A DNA stretch of 64,000 nt from NCBI RefSeq assembly GCF_018320785.1, contig NC_054884.1, positions 21,949,667-22,013,666 of the forward strand. The letters run 5' to 3'. The translations under genes and the position numbers were made by a program. The notes beneath the pieces were generated by a model. That model ran no database searches and had not been told where the DNA came from. It was given only the letters and a program-made list of their open reading frames with translations. Numbering within the stretch: the stretch's first letter is position 1; every line of letters begins with the position of its first letter. Source of the stretch: Cheilinus undulatus (taxonomy: Eukaryota > Chordata > Actinopteri > Labriformes > Labridae). Shown piece by piece: positions 50,801-61,394 of this stretch.

Positions 50801-53800
50801 ATTGTGTATTTGATGAGTTTGGTAAGGGAAAGCCGGAATACCGTCTGCTTACACTGAGTTGGCACAGCAGGTCCAAACTCGGCAGCAGCCGATCTAAAAA
50901 CAGTTTGCACCGACAACTGAAGGTAACAAACCTATTACTAAGACTATAGGAATTATGGCAATGGACGAATTTGCCAAAATGTTGAAGTATCCCTTTAAGT
51001 ATTTCACCTGTAATATTGATGGTGGTTGGAAGTTAAATTAAAAAAATATGAATAAATACAAAAACACAAAGAAAAACAAAGAAAGAAAGAAAGAAAGAAA
51101 AAAAAAGGTAAACATTTTAAAGAAAAAGTCTTGAATATTGACAGGACCAATGTAGTTTTGATCAAAAAGAGACTTTAAATATTTACCTCAACACTGTGCT
51201 GTCCATTTGACAAGTCCTTCAACATTGACAACAAAAAGATAGTGACACAGCTTTCAAATAAACTCCAGTATTGCAACCAATGCTCATATTTTGGTGTTGA
51301 TAAGCCAACAAAATGAAATTATTATAATTAACACTCACCTCTGCACTGACAAATTTATATGGTCGGTTTTTCAAGGCGTCAAACAGGTCACAGAACCAGC
51401 CGTCCACTTCCTCACTAGAAACAAAGAGATACATGAAACAGCAAATAACTTTTGGACTCTTCAATAATGGCTATAAAGCTAAATTTAAAATTCAATAAAG
51501 AAAAAAAAAACACAAGAATAAGTGGGAACAAATGACATGTTGCAACAATTTGGAGTGAGCAGATTAGAAGGGAGAGCCATTGCCAGCTTGATATCTTTTA
51601 CCAGATAGTAGTGAAGAAAAAAATGAAAAATGTTATTTTATTTTGATGGTTAAAAAGTCCAAAAATAGGAGATGGCAAGGGGAAGTGTTTAAAGAGGGAC
51701 GGTGAATGTGACTAAAGAGGAAGATTAAACAACCAGTGTGCCACCTAAATGAAGGTTTGATCAACCAGACTGATAAAAAGATGAAATCCATGTGTGTGGT
51801 TCTGTTTTCTTAGATAATAAATGGAAAATAAAATCTTACAGTAAAATGTAAGTTAAGTTGATCAACTATCATATAGACTTAGTAACAAGGTTTCTCCATA
51901 TCCTGGAACAGGTCAGTCCCACAATTATTGTGGCTGCAGACAGTTTATTTATGACCACCAATCTCACAGACAGTTCATCTGATAATGTATATATCACAAA
52001 AAGGAAAAACACAATAAAACTTTCAAAAAATAAAAAACTAACAAAGATTAAACTTCTGTTTAGGCTCAGGATAACAAAAGTTTAAAGGTTAAAGCTTACC
52101 TGCAAAACCTGATTACAAACTGTTTAATAAAGCCAAGTAAACAGTTTGCTTATAGAAAAAAGCTTATCCTCCATTAAACCTTTGAACACTATACATAAGC
52201 TTCATAGCTACAGAGCTACATAGCTGACATAGCTATCATAGCTCTGTCATCAGCCAGGGAACCTATGTATCTACATTGTGAAGAGCAGCATTAGCTACAT
52301 TAGCTAGGCTAAGTTTGCTAAATCTCATGTTGCTGAAGCTAACTTAGCCATAGATAACCAAGCAGTATAGCTTATGTAGCTAATGTCACTGGTGCTAAGC
52401 TCACAAAGTGGCCATGTAAGTTACATAGACATGTTATCTATGTAGTTCAGTTATCTATAGCTAAGTTAGCTAAGTTAGCAACATGAGCTTCAGCAATGTG
52501 TATTTACAGCAAATGTAGCCAAAGCTTACATAGCTATGTAGATAAGATAAGATATCCCTCCCCTTGCGGGACTGATAAAGGAATATCTTATCTTGTCTTA
52601 TCGTATCTGCATAGCCGTGTAAGCTTTAGCTATTTGTTATAAATACACATTTCTAAAGCTCAAATTTGCTGAAGCTCATGTGGCTAAAACTAACTTAGCT
52701 ATAGATAACTGAACTACAAGGCTAACATAGCTATGTAGCTAGTGCTAAACTTACAAGGCGGCTTTGTAAGCTATGTAAATATATTATCTACGTAGCTATG
52801 TTAGATTTAGCAACATTTGCTGAAGCTCACATTGCTAAAGCTTGTTGCTAAGGCTAGCCTTACTAACTTGTAAATAACTTAGCTACATTGGCTTATGTAG
52901 TATCGTTAATTACGTAGCTAATGTAACTATGTTAGCTTTAGGCTAATTAAGCTAAAGTGAGACACCATTGACCTTTTCTCTATTTTATTTGTGAAATGTG
53001 TCTTAGTTTGTAATGTTTGCAATGTGGTAATTCCATGAGTGTAACTACAGGACTTTATTCATGAATAAAGTTGAACTTTTATTTAAAAATTCTAAAACTG
53101 TAAATACACAAATTATGGCACTTCCTTCGTGACGCATACAGTGTCTCAGATGAACGATCTGTGAGAATGACCATCACAGACACATTTTGCAGCCAGATCC
53201 TTCTCCAATTACTGACAGAGCAGTCCTCAAGCACAGCTCTACTGGTTTATTCAGCTGTTTTAGTGGGACAGAAGTAAAAAGACATTCTTGTGTACTTATC
53301 AGGTCTTTGGTATGTCAGGAGTTTTTATTGTACACTGCAGTAAAATGCAGGGAAGTTTGTAATAAAGCCATAAATTCCATCTTGTGCATGTTGGGAAAAA
53401 AATGACTGACCTGCTCTCTCCGATGAGAAAGTAGTCTCGGTCTGCTGCACGGATGAAGAGCACACAGGACGGGGAGCACTTCAAACTCTTCTGCACCCAT
53501 CCCCATCTGGGGTGAGTTTGAGGGCTCACATTCAACAAGGAAATGCTGATGAAAGGTGATGAATATATCAGGGAATTTTGGTTTATCAAAACCTAGGCTG
53601 GTTTTACTGGATTGTTACGTGAATGAATGCATGAATGATTTTGAACCACTTAAAAACAGACCCACGAAAAAGATGTCAGATAACATACTGTGATAAATCG
53701 ATCCCCCCAAGTGGTCTGTCCTTCTCCTGTGGACTCCTGAAGTACTTCAGCTGATGCTCATGTTCACTGACTTTGAAGAGGACAAAATACCGCCTTTTCC

Positions 53801-54405
53801 ACTTTTGAGAAATTGAAAAGGGGGGAACACATTTTGGTTAAAGGAACAGCACGCATTAAAAGCTGCAGGTTTTTGAAAACATATTTTCTAGCTTTGTTAC
53901 CTCTGCCTTTAACCGTTTTTGTGGGGGTGACTTGAACAGATATCCGGATCTTACTTCTGTTGCACCACCAACCGGTTTGTAGAACACCGCACTTCCACCT
54001 GAGAGCAAAATAATAGCTGATTGTTATGCAATCATTTGATTGCATCAGGTGTTTATTCACAATGGTAGCCAAGCTTTATTCTGGAAAATTATGTGCAAAA
54101 TTGAAGAGTACTGAAAAAAAGGTCACAAATAATGCTAAAGAAAAGGACAAGACACTTAAAGAGCCCCATTTTCATTTGTTCTGGGGACTTCTTATGCAGT
54201 ATTCTAGTAAAAGAGTTGTTGATGTGCTGGGCTCAGGCCAGATTCAAAGCCAGGCAACAGGCTCTGTACATATTTTTATGCATAAATCATTGGTACGTAA
54301 TGAACATTTTGTCCCATAAACAGCCCAAAAATACAATTTAAACACCAAGTAAGTACATTTTCAAAGGAGTAATACATTACCGATGCCCTTCTGGCTCTTA
54401 TACAT
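41863..54405 (-). CDS. plekhs1: PLEKHS1, pleckstrin homology domain-containing S1
   Basis: Sixteen coding exons in transcript order: 54405-54381, 53998-53901, 53801-53689, 53545-53411, 51414-51339, 51216-51187, 50470-50417, 50213-50145, 50040-49963, 49786-49746, 49656-49618, 49523-49398, 45188-45069, 44415-44320, 42150-42015, 41934-41863. They total 1308 nt, 435 residues plus TGA, with no phase conflict. A PH domain covers about residues 24-138 ([43 protein letters not shown]). The middle is a Ser/Pro-rich linker with a PIYDYP tyrosine motif (possible SH2 docking, inferred). Residues 368-412 carry [11 protein letters not shown], which aligns with CHGDHLLAVNDL of mammalian PLEKHS1 and resembles part of a PDZ fold. 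Human PLEKHS1 is of similar length; it is a little-studied adaptor-like protein, probably membrane-recruited by the PH domain. It converges with DCLRE1A and diverges from the TRIM-like gene. A minus-strand AATAAA at 40129-40124 is one possible poly(A) signal. Confidence 0.93.
42151..44319. other. PLEKHS1 intron 14 (2.2 kb)
   Basis: Contains a dispersed repeat with two exact DR1 motifs (42230-42595), a solo hAT end (43455-43530, CAGTGGTTTTCAATCTG then CAAGGCACACC) and a CAGCTGAT-rich piece (43580-43690). No exon seen. Confidence 0.5.
42230..42595. repeat. Tandem-module repeat carrying DR1 motifs
   Basis: Two related modules of about 140 bp with GACCTTTGACCT, CTCCAAAATCAGATAATTCT or CTCCATAATCTAACCATTCC, and GAGTCAGAGT. 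It is a common fish repeat type. TGACCTTTGACCT occurs exactly at 42386-42398 and 42529-42541. Confidence 0.7.
45189..49397. other. PLEKHS1 intron 12 (4.2 kb)
   Basis: Largest PLEKHS1 intron. It holds copy 1 of the AGCTA-array element (about 45790-47150), a repeat related to 37510-37740 (47240-47410) and a solo hAT-type end at 48068-48140 (CAGTGATGGCCAACTGGTGA with CGGCCCGCAAG). No exon recognised. Confidence 0.5.
45790..47150 (-). repeat. AGCTA-array element, copy 1 (inverted)
   Basis: A central array (about 46050-46860) has at least five units of 134-144 bp, each with GTAGCTAAAGCTAACTTAGC, AACATAGATACATAGC, TTTGTGAGCTTA and AACTTTAGAAACATGAG. The right flank, read on the minus strand, gives CCTGCAAAACCTGATTAC and TGTTTAATAAAGC, matching the left flanks of copies 2 and 3. 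The left flank, read the same way, matches their right flanks (GTCTGTAATGTTTGAATG, ACTTTGTTTATAAAGTTG). Confidence 0.75.
51066..51108. repeat. GAAA microsatellite
   Basis: AAAGAAAGAAAGAAAGAAAG-type run followed by poly-A in PLEKHS1 intron 6. Confidence 0.8.
51900..53200 (+). repeat. AGCTA-array element, copy 2
   Basis: Left flank has CCTGCAAAACCTGATTACAA and TGTTTAATAAAGCCAAGTAA. The array (52195-52965) is built of TAGCTA-rich sequence with inverted segments such as CTAACTTAGCCATAGATAAC and TTATCTATAGCTAAGTTAGC. The right flank has AATTCTAAAACTGTAAATAC, GGCACTTCCTTC and TTTTGCAGCCAGA. A LINE tail (52541-52606) is inserted in the array. Confidence 0.75.
52541..52606. repeat. LINE-type 3' tail inserted in array copy 2
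   Basis: CCCTTGCGGGACTGATAAAG followed by TATCTTATCTTGTCTTATC is the usual 3' end of a fish LINE with its short tail repeat. It is flanked on both sides by array sequence, so it inserted after the array formed. Confidence 0.55.
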
Positions 54406-54793
54406 TGTGACACTGCACCTTAACAAAAATAACACAGGAGGAATCCATCAGTGTCCGTCTCTTCAAATGAGATAAAAATATCCTGAAGGAAATAGTTAAC
54501 CTTTTAAACAAACGTTAGGTTAAAAATAGAGCTGCTCCCTTGTGAAAGCAGAGCCTGAAATTGACTATTCACAAACAAAAGCTGTCTGAATGTGTAGACA
54601 AGTGAAATCAAAGGGGAAAAACAGGACTAACTGCCCTCTATATACAAAACAAAGAAAATTAAGTGCTAACAAGTGCATGTATATAAAATTTAGCATCATA
54701 TTACAAAGAAATAAAATGTGAAAAACATAAATCTAACACATCACTCACTGGTTCTTTAAGGGGTAAATATGACTTAATGATAAATATTCTCAC

Positions 54794-54840
54794 CTGTGGA
54801 GCCTCCGTAGACAGACTGTGCTCACCTCGCTCTCTGAGAC
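54794..54840 (-). other. plekhs1: Likely non-coding first exon of PLEKHS1
   Basis: On the minus strand a good donor (CTCCACAG then GTGAGAAT) ends at 54794, and a plausible acceptor (ATTTTTGTTAAG) lies 13 nt before the ATG at 54405. This suggests a spliced 5' leader with a first exon ending at 54794. Its upper limit is not visible; 54840 is a guess. Confidence 0.45.
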
Positions 54841-55009
54841 AATGAGTGTTTCTGCAAGAGGAAGCTGCTGCTCACACCTGCCAAACACTAACAAGATGCT
54901 CCTACCTGGAACTGGAGTTTCTGGTTCCTGGCCTCAGTTGCTTTTTAAGGTCTACCTGCTGAGTTGTTCAGCCACAGAAATACCACCCTCAGTACCATAA
55001 GGGGAAAAA

Positions 55010-55510
55010 AATCATATCTCATTGTATCGCATTATATCATTTGTCACCTTGTTTTAACATTTCATAACTGTAGCGTATCGTATCTCATTATATCCTATCG
55101 TATCACAGAGTGTCATGTCACATTTTATCATATAGTTTTGTGTCCGATTACATGGCATGGCATAACATTATTTATCACCATATTGCCTCATACTAAAGCA
55201 TATCTAAGCTAACATATCAGAACATGCTGTGTTGTATTTAACTGTCATATCATATTATGCCATCTTATCGTGACATTCTGTAACCTATTTATATATTATA
55301 TTCTACTGAACTGTGTCAAGTGGCAATGCATACATAGTACTGTATTTCATCATAATGTATCCTACCTTATTGTAATATAACTGGCATACTGTTTCATGCT
55401 ATCTTAACATATTGTTCCTTATCATATGTCATACCATAGTATTGCATTAAAACATATTGCATCCCATTACATTGCAACGCATCATATTGTATGGTATCAT
55501 ACCATACATA
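55010..55510. repeat. Degenerate TATC / CATATT-rich tract with LINE-type tail after it
   Basis: Repeated phrases such as ATCTCATTGTATCGCATTAT, TATCCTATCGTATCACA and CATATTGTATGGTATCATAC. It is followed by two small hairpins, GAGATGATTCATCTC and AAGGGGCTACCCCTT, and an AAATTTC tail, typical of a LINE 3' end. Confidence 0.5.
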
Positions 55511-55689
55511 ACATACCGTAATATGACCCCCCTGAAATGAGATGATTCATCTCAAGGGGCTACCCCTTCAATAAATTTCAAATTTCAAATTGATCTAATC
55601 CTTAAGCTTCCACTGACGGCTTTTGAAGTATCTACTAATAACCTCTTACTTCTATTCACATCTACTTAACAGTATACTGGAGAAGGGTC

Positions 55690-56200
55690 TCGCTGCAGAC
55701 TCATCTCTGACAGCCCCTCTTGCAGACCATTCATATGAGATGCTAACTCTGTCAGAATGGAAAAACATGTTAAAACTGATTGCAAAATGTTTAATAAAGC
55801 CAAGTAAACAGTCTACTTACAGGAAATAAAGCTCATCCTTCATGAAAACATTCTAATGTAGCTAACATAGCTTCTGTTGCTACAGTAGAATCATAAGCTA
55901 CATAGATAACGTAGCTGCAGCTGTAGCTAAAGCTAAGATCACAAAGTAACTCCATAAGCTATGTAGCTATGTTCGACGTGTATCTATGTTAGCTTTTTGC
56001 TAAAGCTAACTAAGCTACATTGGCTCGTGAAGTATCATGAATTATGTTGCTAGGGTAAAAATCTAAAACTGAAAATACGTTGTACCAGAAAATTACAGTA
56101 CTTCCGTTCTGACATAGACACATTTCACATTAATGGGCTGTGAGAGGGGACATCAAAGATGCATGGTCTGTAGCCAGACTTTCTAGCTGTATTAAACATA
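55690..56200 (+). repeat. AGCTA-array element, copy 3 (short array)
   Basis: Left flank ATGTTTAATAAAGCCAAGTA and right flank AAAATCTAAAACTGAAAATA, ACAGTACTTCCGTTC, TGTAGCCAGAC match copy 2 in order and orientation. The array between (55855-56045) is only about 190 bp, against about 770-810 bp in the other copies. Confidence 0.7.
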
Positions 56201-57019
56201 AGTCCTAAATAGAGAGGACTGACGTTCTCTATCATGTCAGATGCAAAGCCAATGCTTTGTTGTTGCACAAGAAGCTGGCATTTGCTTCATTGTACAGAGG
56301 ATTAGTAGTTGACGTGCATGATAAACGCAACTGTTTTCATCACGTGACATAAGTTGACAGGTAAATCCTTCTGTAAAGTGCCAGTTCCAACCATCCCTCA
56401 TTGGAAATCATTCTGCAAATAGGCATGTCTGTGACAACTGTGTTACGCTGCTTTGTCACGTCTTTTGGTGATAAATATGAAAGATAAACACAGAGTTGGA
56501 CGGGTAAGTTGAAACATATGCTGTGGCACGTATGACGTCTTTTTAGGGAGGAGACTCTCTTTCCTTCGGTGCTTTTGACGCGACATGCTAGTTAACATGC
56601 ACTGATTATTTCTGCTTGTGAAATGTTACAAGGGTCATGGTTAGGATAAACACGCTCATTCATCTAAATCAATCTTTGCATAAAGAAAAAAGGGCTCTTT
56701 ATGAGCTGTCCAAGCACCTTGAATGGTCATAAAAACTTTGTCCAAGGTGAATGTAGGCCACAAGCACAAACGCACACAAACACACATCAAAGTCAGTGTC
56801 TGTTAGTATAAATAGAAACATTTTATAATCTGGGACAAAGTGGAAGTCTTCCTCAAGTCTGATGCTTCTTCAACCTGTTGTTGAAAACTTATTCTTGTCC
56901 TCAAAGTCAAGACTTATGTCCCCTCCTTGTTGAAACCGGTATGTAGTTGCACCCTTCTAGATATCACATTGCCCCCCCGTCCCTCCCCCACCACACAGCC
57001 CTCACACCTGTGCCAGGCC

Positions 57020-57027
57020 TATAAAAA
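57020..57027 (+). promoter_or_regulatory. TATA box of the TRIM-like gene
   Basis: TATAAAAA lies 61 bp before the proposed ATG at 57081, so a start near 57050 would give a 5' leader of about 30 nt. Upstream (56970-57010) is C-rich with CACCC-like motifs. This supports 57081 as a real first coding exon. Inferred from motif and spacing only. Confidence 0.5.
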
Positions 57028-57080
57028 CCCCTCGTCATGTCCCTGGTTTGTTGAGTTTGATCTGCACCACTGTACCAAAT

Positions 57081-60000
57081 ATGAATAGTAAGGCAGGAGG
57101 GAAGGCTACAAAAGAAGTACGCACTACCATTTTGGTTTCTTTGACACCGTTTCACCCTGTTGTGTTTGGTTCATGATCTCCTTTATTTAAAGAAATGTAT
57201 GCCTTTGTGTACCAAAGGAAACTCTCCTGAAACATCAGCAACACCTGCAGAGACAGAGAGATGTAATCGCCTACAGGATGAAGAAACTGGCAGCCAAGCA
57301 GGTGGAGATAACTGTAAGTCTTTTGTGTTGTTGTATTGTGTGTGAAGAAATACAATACAATACAAATCTCTCTGATGTGTCTTGTTAATCATTTCTTTTT
57401 TAGCATTCAGCCTGCAGGCTTACAGCCAACACCTGCAAAAATAAACCAGGGGATTAAATATTGGTTAAAAGTCTGTAATCATAACCCAGAAACCAAGCCT
57501 ATTTTTTAGTGTCATTTCTTTGAGCACCATGCTCTAAAACAACATAATCATGATTCCTAAGTCACAATGCATGCTCCTGGGTGAAAGGGATTTTCATGCA
57601 TTTCTTTTCTTTCTTTAAATGCAGCACTTTCTGCTTGATTCAAAGCAGCACTGGTAGAATACAGAGCATGTCCTTGTTCTGCTGTAGCAAACTCACCTCA
57701 AGGTTAAATGTGTCATGAATACTGAAACACACTTTTGAGAATCCCTGTCATCCCCCCTGTTTTTTGCACTTTCATTGTCCGCTTCTATCAGCAAAATACT
57801 TTCCCACACACTTTTTTGTTTTTTAACTGCACGATAAATATTCACGTGCCACATCATTTTTAAGGACATTGACTGAAAAAATATAAAAATATGTTGCTAG
57901 TGCTCAAGAGGAAGTCCTATTTGCGCACAAAAAAGTCATGTGTATAGGAAAGTTTAGGGTCTGCAGAAGTAGCTGAAGACACATACACACCCTGTGTTAA
58001 GATGACTAACTTGACATGCCAGCTAGACTGTTTCATATATCCATTCCATACAAAGTGTTTGGGAAAGGCAGGAACTTTGTAAAAATTCTAGGAAGGTGAT
58101 TGAATGTATGTTCTGTCTGTCACATTCATTATGGACCAATCAGAGCAACAAGACAAAAGGAGGTAGTAGGTATGCGCAGCTCCAGAAGTAATGTGAGCTT
58201 GGCTGGCAGGTGCTGTCATTGTTTATGAATGGTTGAGCTTATAGGTGGACAAAACTCATGACAAGGCCGGTAGAGAGAAGCGCAAAAACATCTTCTCTGA
58301 CAAAAAAAGCTTTTAGTGCTGTTCTTTGCTCTTGTTTTCATGAAGAAATGTGGCGGCTAAAAGGCTTGCACTAATGCTACTGCTTAGGGGTATAGTGGAC
58401 ATGACTGGACAGTGTAGCTGTTTGTTAAAAGGCTAAAGACCCACCCCAGCCCTGCCTCTTTGTCAAAGCCAACCAAAAAATGGTTTGAGGTACAAGTTCA
58501 ATATGGCAGCTGATGTGGCTTGGCTTAAAAGACCCATTCAGTAACCAAATGACAAACATCACTCAGACTTCTTCCAGTATTTTTTCCACAGTCTATAGTT
58601 TAGATGCACAATATTATCGGCATGATATCGGCAGATCAAAACATTTTAGATGAAGTTTACACCTGATATATCAGCTGTAAAACTGGACCTATATCTGCTG
58701 TAATATCAGCTGTATGTACAAATACATTTTGAGTTTTGGTCCAACAGAACTACATCATCTTAAGTCTTTTTCTTTATTCATCCTCATTTCTGAAACTCTG
58801 AAGTGTATTTTGGGGCCTGAAGTTTAGGCCTGAACTGCATTTTTGTCAGTATCCATATCAGTATTGACTACACTGAATGTCTGCATATCAGATATTGTCA
58901 AAAATCCAGTATCATACGTCCCTAGTCTATAGTGAAACCTTCTGAGATATTGCTAACTCACAGAGATGGTGAAACATCATTAAGCTCATCCAATGGCAAA
59001 AATCACTGGCAAATATTCAATATATTACAGTTAGAAAGACAAACTTGCTCATGAGGTCACAATATTTTCCCATGAGCACCAGAAACAATCTAATGTGTGT
59101 GCCACACCTTCTTTTATGGGAAACATCCAGTGCAAATAAAATTGGTTTCAAATATTTCGAATATAAATTTTCTTTAATGGTGTGGCTTTTAGTCTTTAAG
59201 CTCCTTACCATTGGAAGTTCTTCCACTTGCTGTTTAATTAATAATAAGTCAAAACAATTTGAAAGATACCCTTGATTTATTCACCCCAGAACACACTGGT
59301 GTGATAAACAACATTAAGAGAAAATGGGTTCTGTATGGTCATTAGAGTCCTGTAACAAATGTATTGAACTTTCCTTATGTTTTCACGTCAGAAAAAGACC
59401 AACGAGATGAAGGAGAAAATCAGGAAAAAGTATGAAGACATGAAGCGTATCCTGGACGAGGATCTTCGGATTACGCTGACCCAGATGGACACGGAGCATG
59501 ACGCCACTGAGAAGTTAGTGGAGGACCGGATAGAGGACTGCTATCTTCTCACTCAGGAACTGGACGAGGAAATATCTGACATCAGTGCCAGATTGAAGAC
59601 AGAAGAAACTGATGTTCAGGTAGAGTAAATTAATTCAAAAGACATATAATCCATGTTGAGTTATTTGTCTAAAGCTTTAGGTATAACGCTGTAGAGATCA
59701 GTAATTTCATGTCCATTTGATTTATTTTACAGAATGCTGAAACAGACAGAAGGTGAGTTCACAGTCTAGGTCTTTACAAACCTTCACGGTGAAATTAATA
59801 CCCTTGCTTTAATCAGCAAGAGCTTTAAAATTAACAATTAATTATGAATTAGATTAGGCAATCTAATGATGAAAATGTTCTGCCCATTTTCATAACTGAT
59901 TTGAAAATTAAATGCATGAAGGTCAAAGAGATCCAGGTTCCCAAATATAAGAATTTACTGCTGCTAGGGTGCTCTTAATCAAAATAATATAAAGTAATGT

Positions 60001-61394
60001 AGAGACTAACAGTCAGGGTCTCATTTATAAAAGTTACGTACGACAAAACAGGGCCTGAGGTTGGCGTGCGCCACTTCTTACCTAAAGTATGTGATCTACT
60101 AAAACAGATGTATGCAACCCCTTTTTTTTAGTCAATGCTTCCAAATAAAAGTAGATTTATTAAAACACAGTTTGGGGTTTTGTCAAATAGATGAAGTCAT
60201 TCAAATATGGATCAAAATTAAACAAATGAGCCAATTTAATCCACACCAGTTTAAAACAAGCTATAAATGGATGTACTTTAACCTCCTTAGGAAGTTTTAC
60301 TGACAAACATTGCATCGGTGACAAAGGGGCAAGAAGGAAGTGTCCAATGGGCATGGAGTCTTAAATTAAAAGTGTTATAATAAAATAGCATTTTAGGTAA
60401 TCCCAGCCATTCTCTATCAGCTGGTCTTTGCAGTTTACTGAGGTGTACAGAAGGTCTTTTACCGTTCAGTATGATTGTTTTGTCAATGTTTACTTTTTAA
60501 GGATATCTGAGACTCTGAAGTTAAGTGACCCTGACCTGATTCAAATGGATGAGTTCAAGAACGAACAGCTCCTCAGTCTCACCATCAACCTGCTGCTGTT
60601 CATCAGATCCCAGGTCCCTGTCACCAAGAAGCTGTTTCAGAGCTGTGAGTTCGCCCAAACACACAGGTAGATTGACAGGTGAAGGAGTTTTGCTCCTAGC
60701 TAATGTCAAAGGTCACAGTAACTACCTGTTATGACATGTCATTAGTGTCAAGTGTTTGTCACACTTAACAGCTAGAAAATCTTTAAACAAGACACTAGAA
60801 TTTGTTTCTGTCACAGATGCTGCAGACGTTGTACTTGACCCTGAAACGGCCCATCCCAAGCTGATCATCTCTTCTAAGGGTGATTCTGCCACCTACATAG
60901 ATACCTGGCAGGATGTCCCAGACACTGTCTCTCGCTTTGATACCACCCTGAATGTAATCAGCCAAGATGGCTTCAGCGAGGGACGCCACTACTGGGAGGT
61001 GGAGGTGAGTGAGAAGACCTACTGGGAGTTGGGGCTCACTTACCCGAGCATCCCACGCAAAAGCTGTGAGGAGGACTCGTGGCTGGGCCGAGGCAAGGAG
61101 TCGTGGTGTGTGGAGTACTTTAATGGAGACTACACAGCCTGGCATGGCGGTGTTCCACATGAGCTGCCTCTGCTGGCGGGAAGGAAGTTCACCCGCATTG
61201 GGGTGTACTGCAGTTTCCCTGGGGGTTTGGTTTGTTTTCTAGGCGCAGACACTATGACTCCTCTTCACTCTTTCTGCACTGGGACGTTCACTGATACCCT
61301 ACATCAAGCATTATGTCCAGGGCACGACAATGAAGGCACAAACTGGAAGTCTCTCAGGATCTGTGATGCGTCTCGATCGGCTCCTGTTCTCTGA
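57081..61394 (+). CDS. TRIM-like coiled-coil PRY/SPRY (B30.2) protein, RING not seen
   Basis: Proposed exons: 57081-57116, 57193-57313, 59392-59619, 59733-59752, 60502-60644, 60817-61394. Exons 3-6 join cleanly (969 nt, 322 residues plus TGA). Exon 3 is a highly charged helix (KKTNEMKEKIRKKYEDMKR onwards) typical of a TRIM coiled coil. Exon 6 is a PRY-SPRY domain: LDPETAHPKLIIS, HYWEVEVSEKTYWELGL, WCVEYFNGDYTAWH, GVYCSFPGGLVCFLG. Such domains bind protein targets, often in antiviral or immune E3 ligases. No RING or B-box exon is visible, so ligase activity should not be assumed. Exon 2 ends in phase 1 but exon 3 starts in phase 0, so an exon between them is missing, or exons 1-2 belong to another isoform. 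An ATG at 59377, in frame with exon 3, could start a 327-residue coiled-coil/SPRY protein alone. I cannot assign a named TRIM orthologue. Confidence 0.72.
57403..57441 (+). other. Possible alternative terminal exon of the TRIM-like gene
   Basis: A strong acceptor (pyrimidine tract ending TTTTTTAG) precedes CATTCAGCCTGCAGG. Joined to the phase-1 donor at 57313 it reads 13 residues to a TAA at about 57441, with AATAAA and ATTAAA close behind. This would make a 65-66 residue product without coiled coil or SPRY. It is the only nearby acceptor that matches the exon 2 phase. Low confidence without transcripts. Confidence 0.25.
58599..58924. mobile_element. hAT-type MITE with perfect 8-bp target duplication
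   Basis: GTCTATAG occurs at 58591-58598 and again at 58925-58932, bounding 326 bp. The ends TTTAGATGCACAATATTATC and, on the opposite strand, TAGGGACGTATGATACTGG are imperfect inverted repeats of the fish TAGGGATGCACGATATTATC type. The interior is rich in TATCGGC and TATCAG. Non-coding. Confidence 0.8.

Larger units (their letters stand above)
51415..53410. other. PLEKHS1 intron 4 (2.0 kb)
   Basis: Almost filled by copy 2 of the AGCTA-array element, about 51900-53200. No exon recognised. Confidence 0.5.
54406..57019. other. Divergent PLEKHS1-TRIM spacer
   Basis: Contains the probable PLEKHS1 leader exon, a TATC/CATA-rich low-complexity stretch (about 55010-55510), a LINE-type tail (55526-55590) and array element copy 3 (55690-56200). 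From 56250 to 56950 nothing was assigned. Confidence 0.5.
57314..59391. other. TRIM-like gene intron (2.1 kb)
   Basis: Searched for a RING or B-box exon; no cysteine/histidine-rich frame was seen. It contains the possible terminal exon at 57403-57441 and a hAT MITE (58599-58924). Confidence 0.5.

Noticed and set aside
53901-54072. Alternative minus-strand frame reading [16 protein letters not shown]
   Set aside because: The frame giving [15 protein letters not shown] joins both neighbouring exons in phase and matches the PH domain of mammalian PLEKHS1.
45790-56200. AGCTA arrays considered as a CRISPR-like or centromeric array
   Set aside because: Units are degenerate with no unique spacers, in introns of a vertebrate gene, and too short for a centromere.
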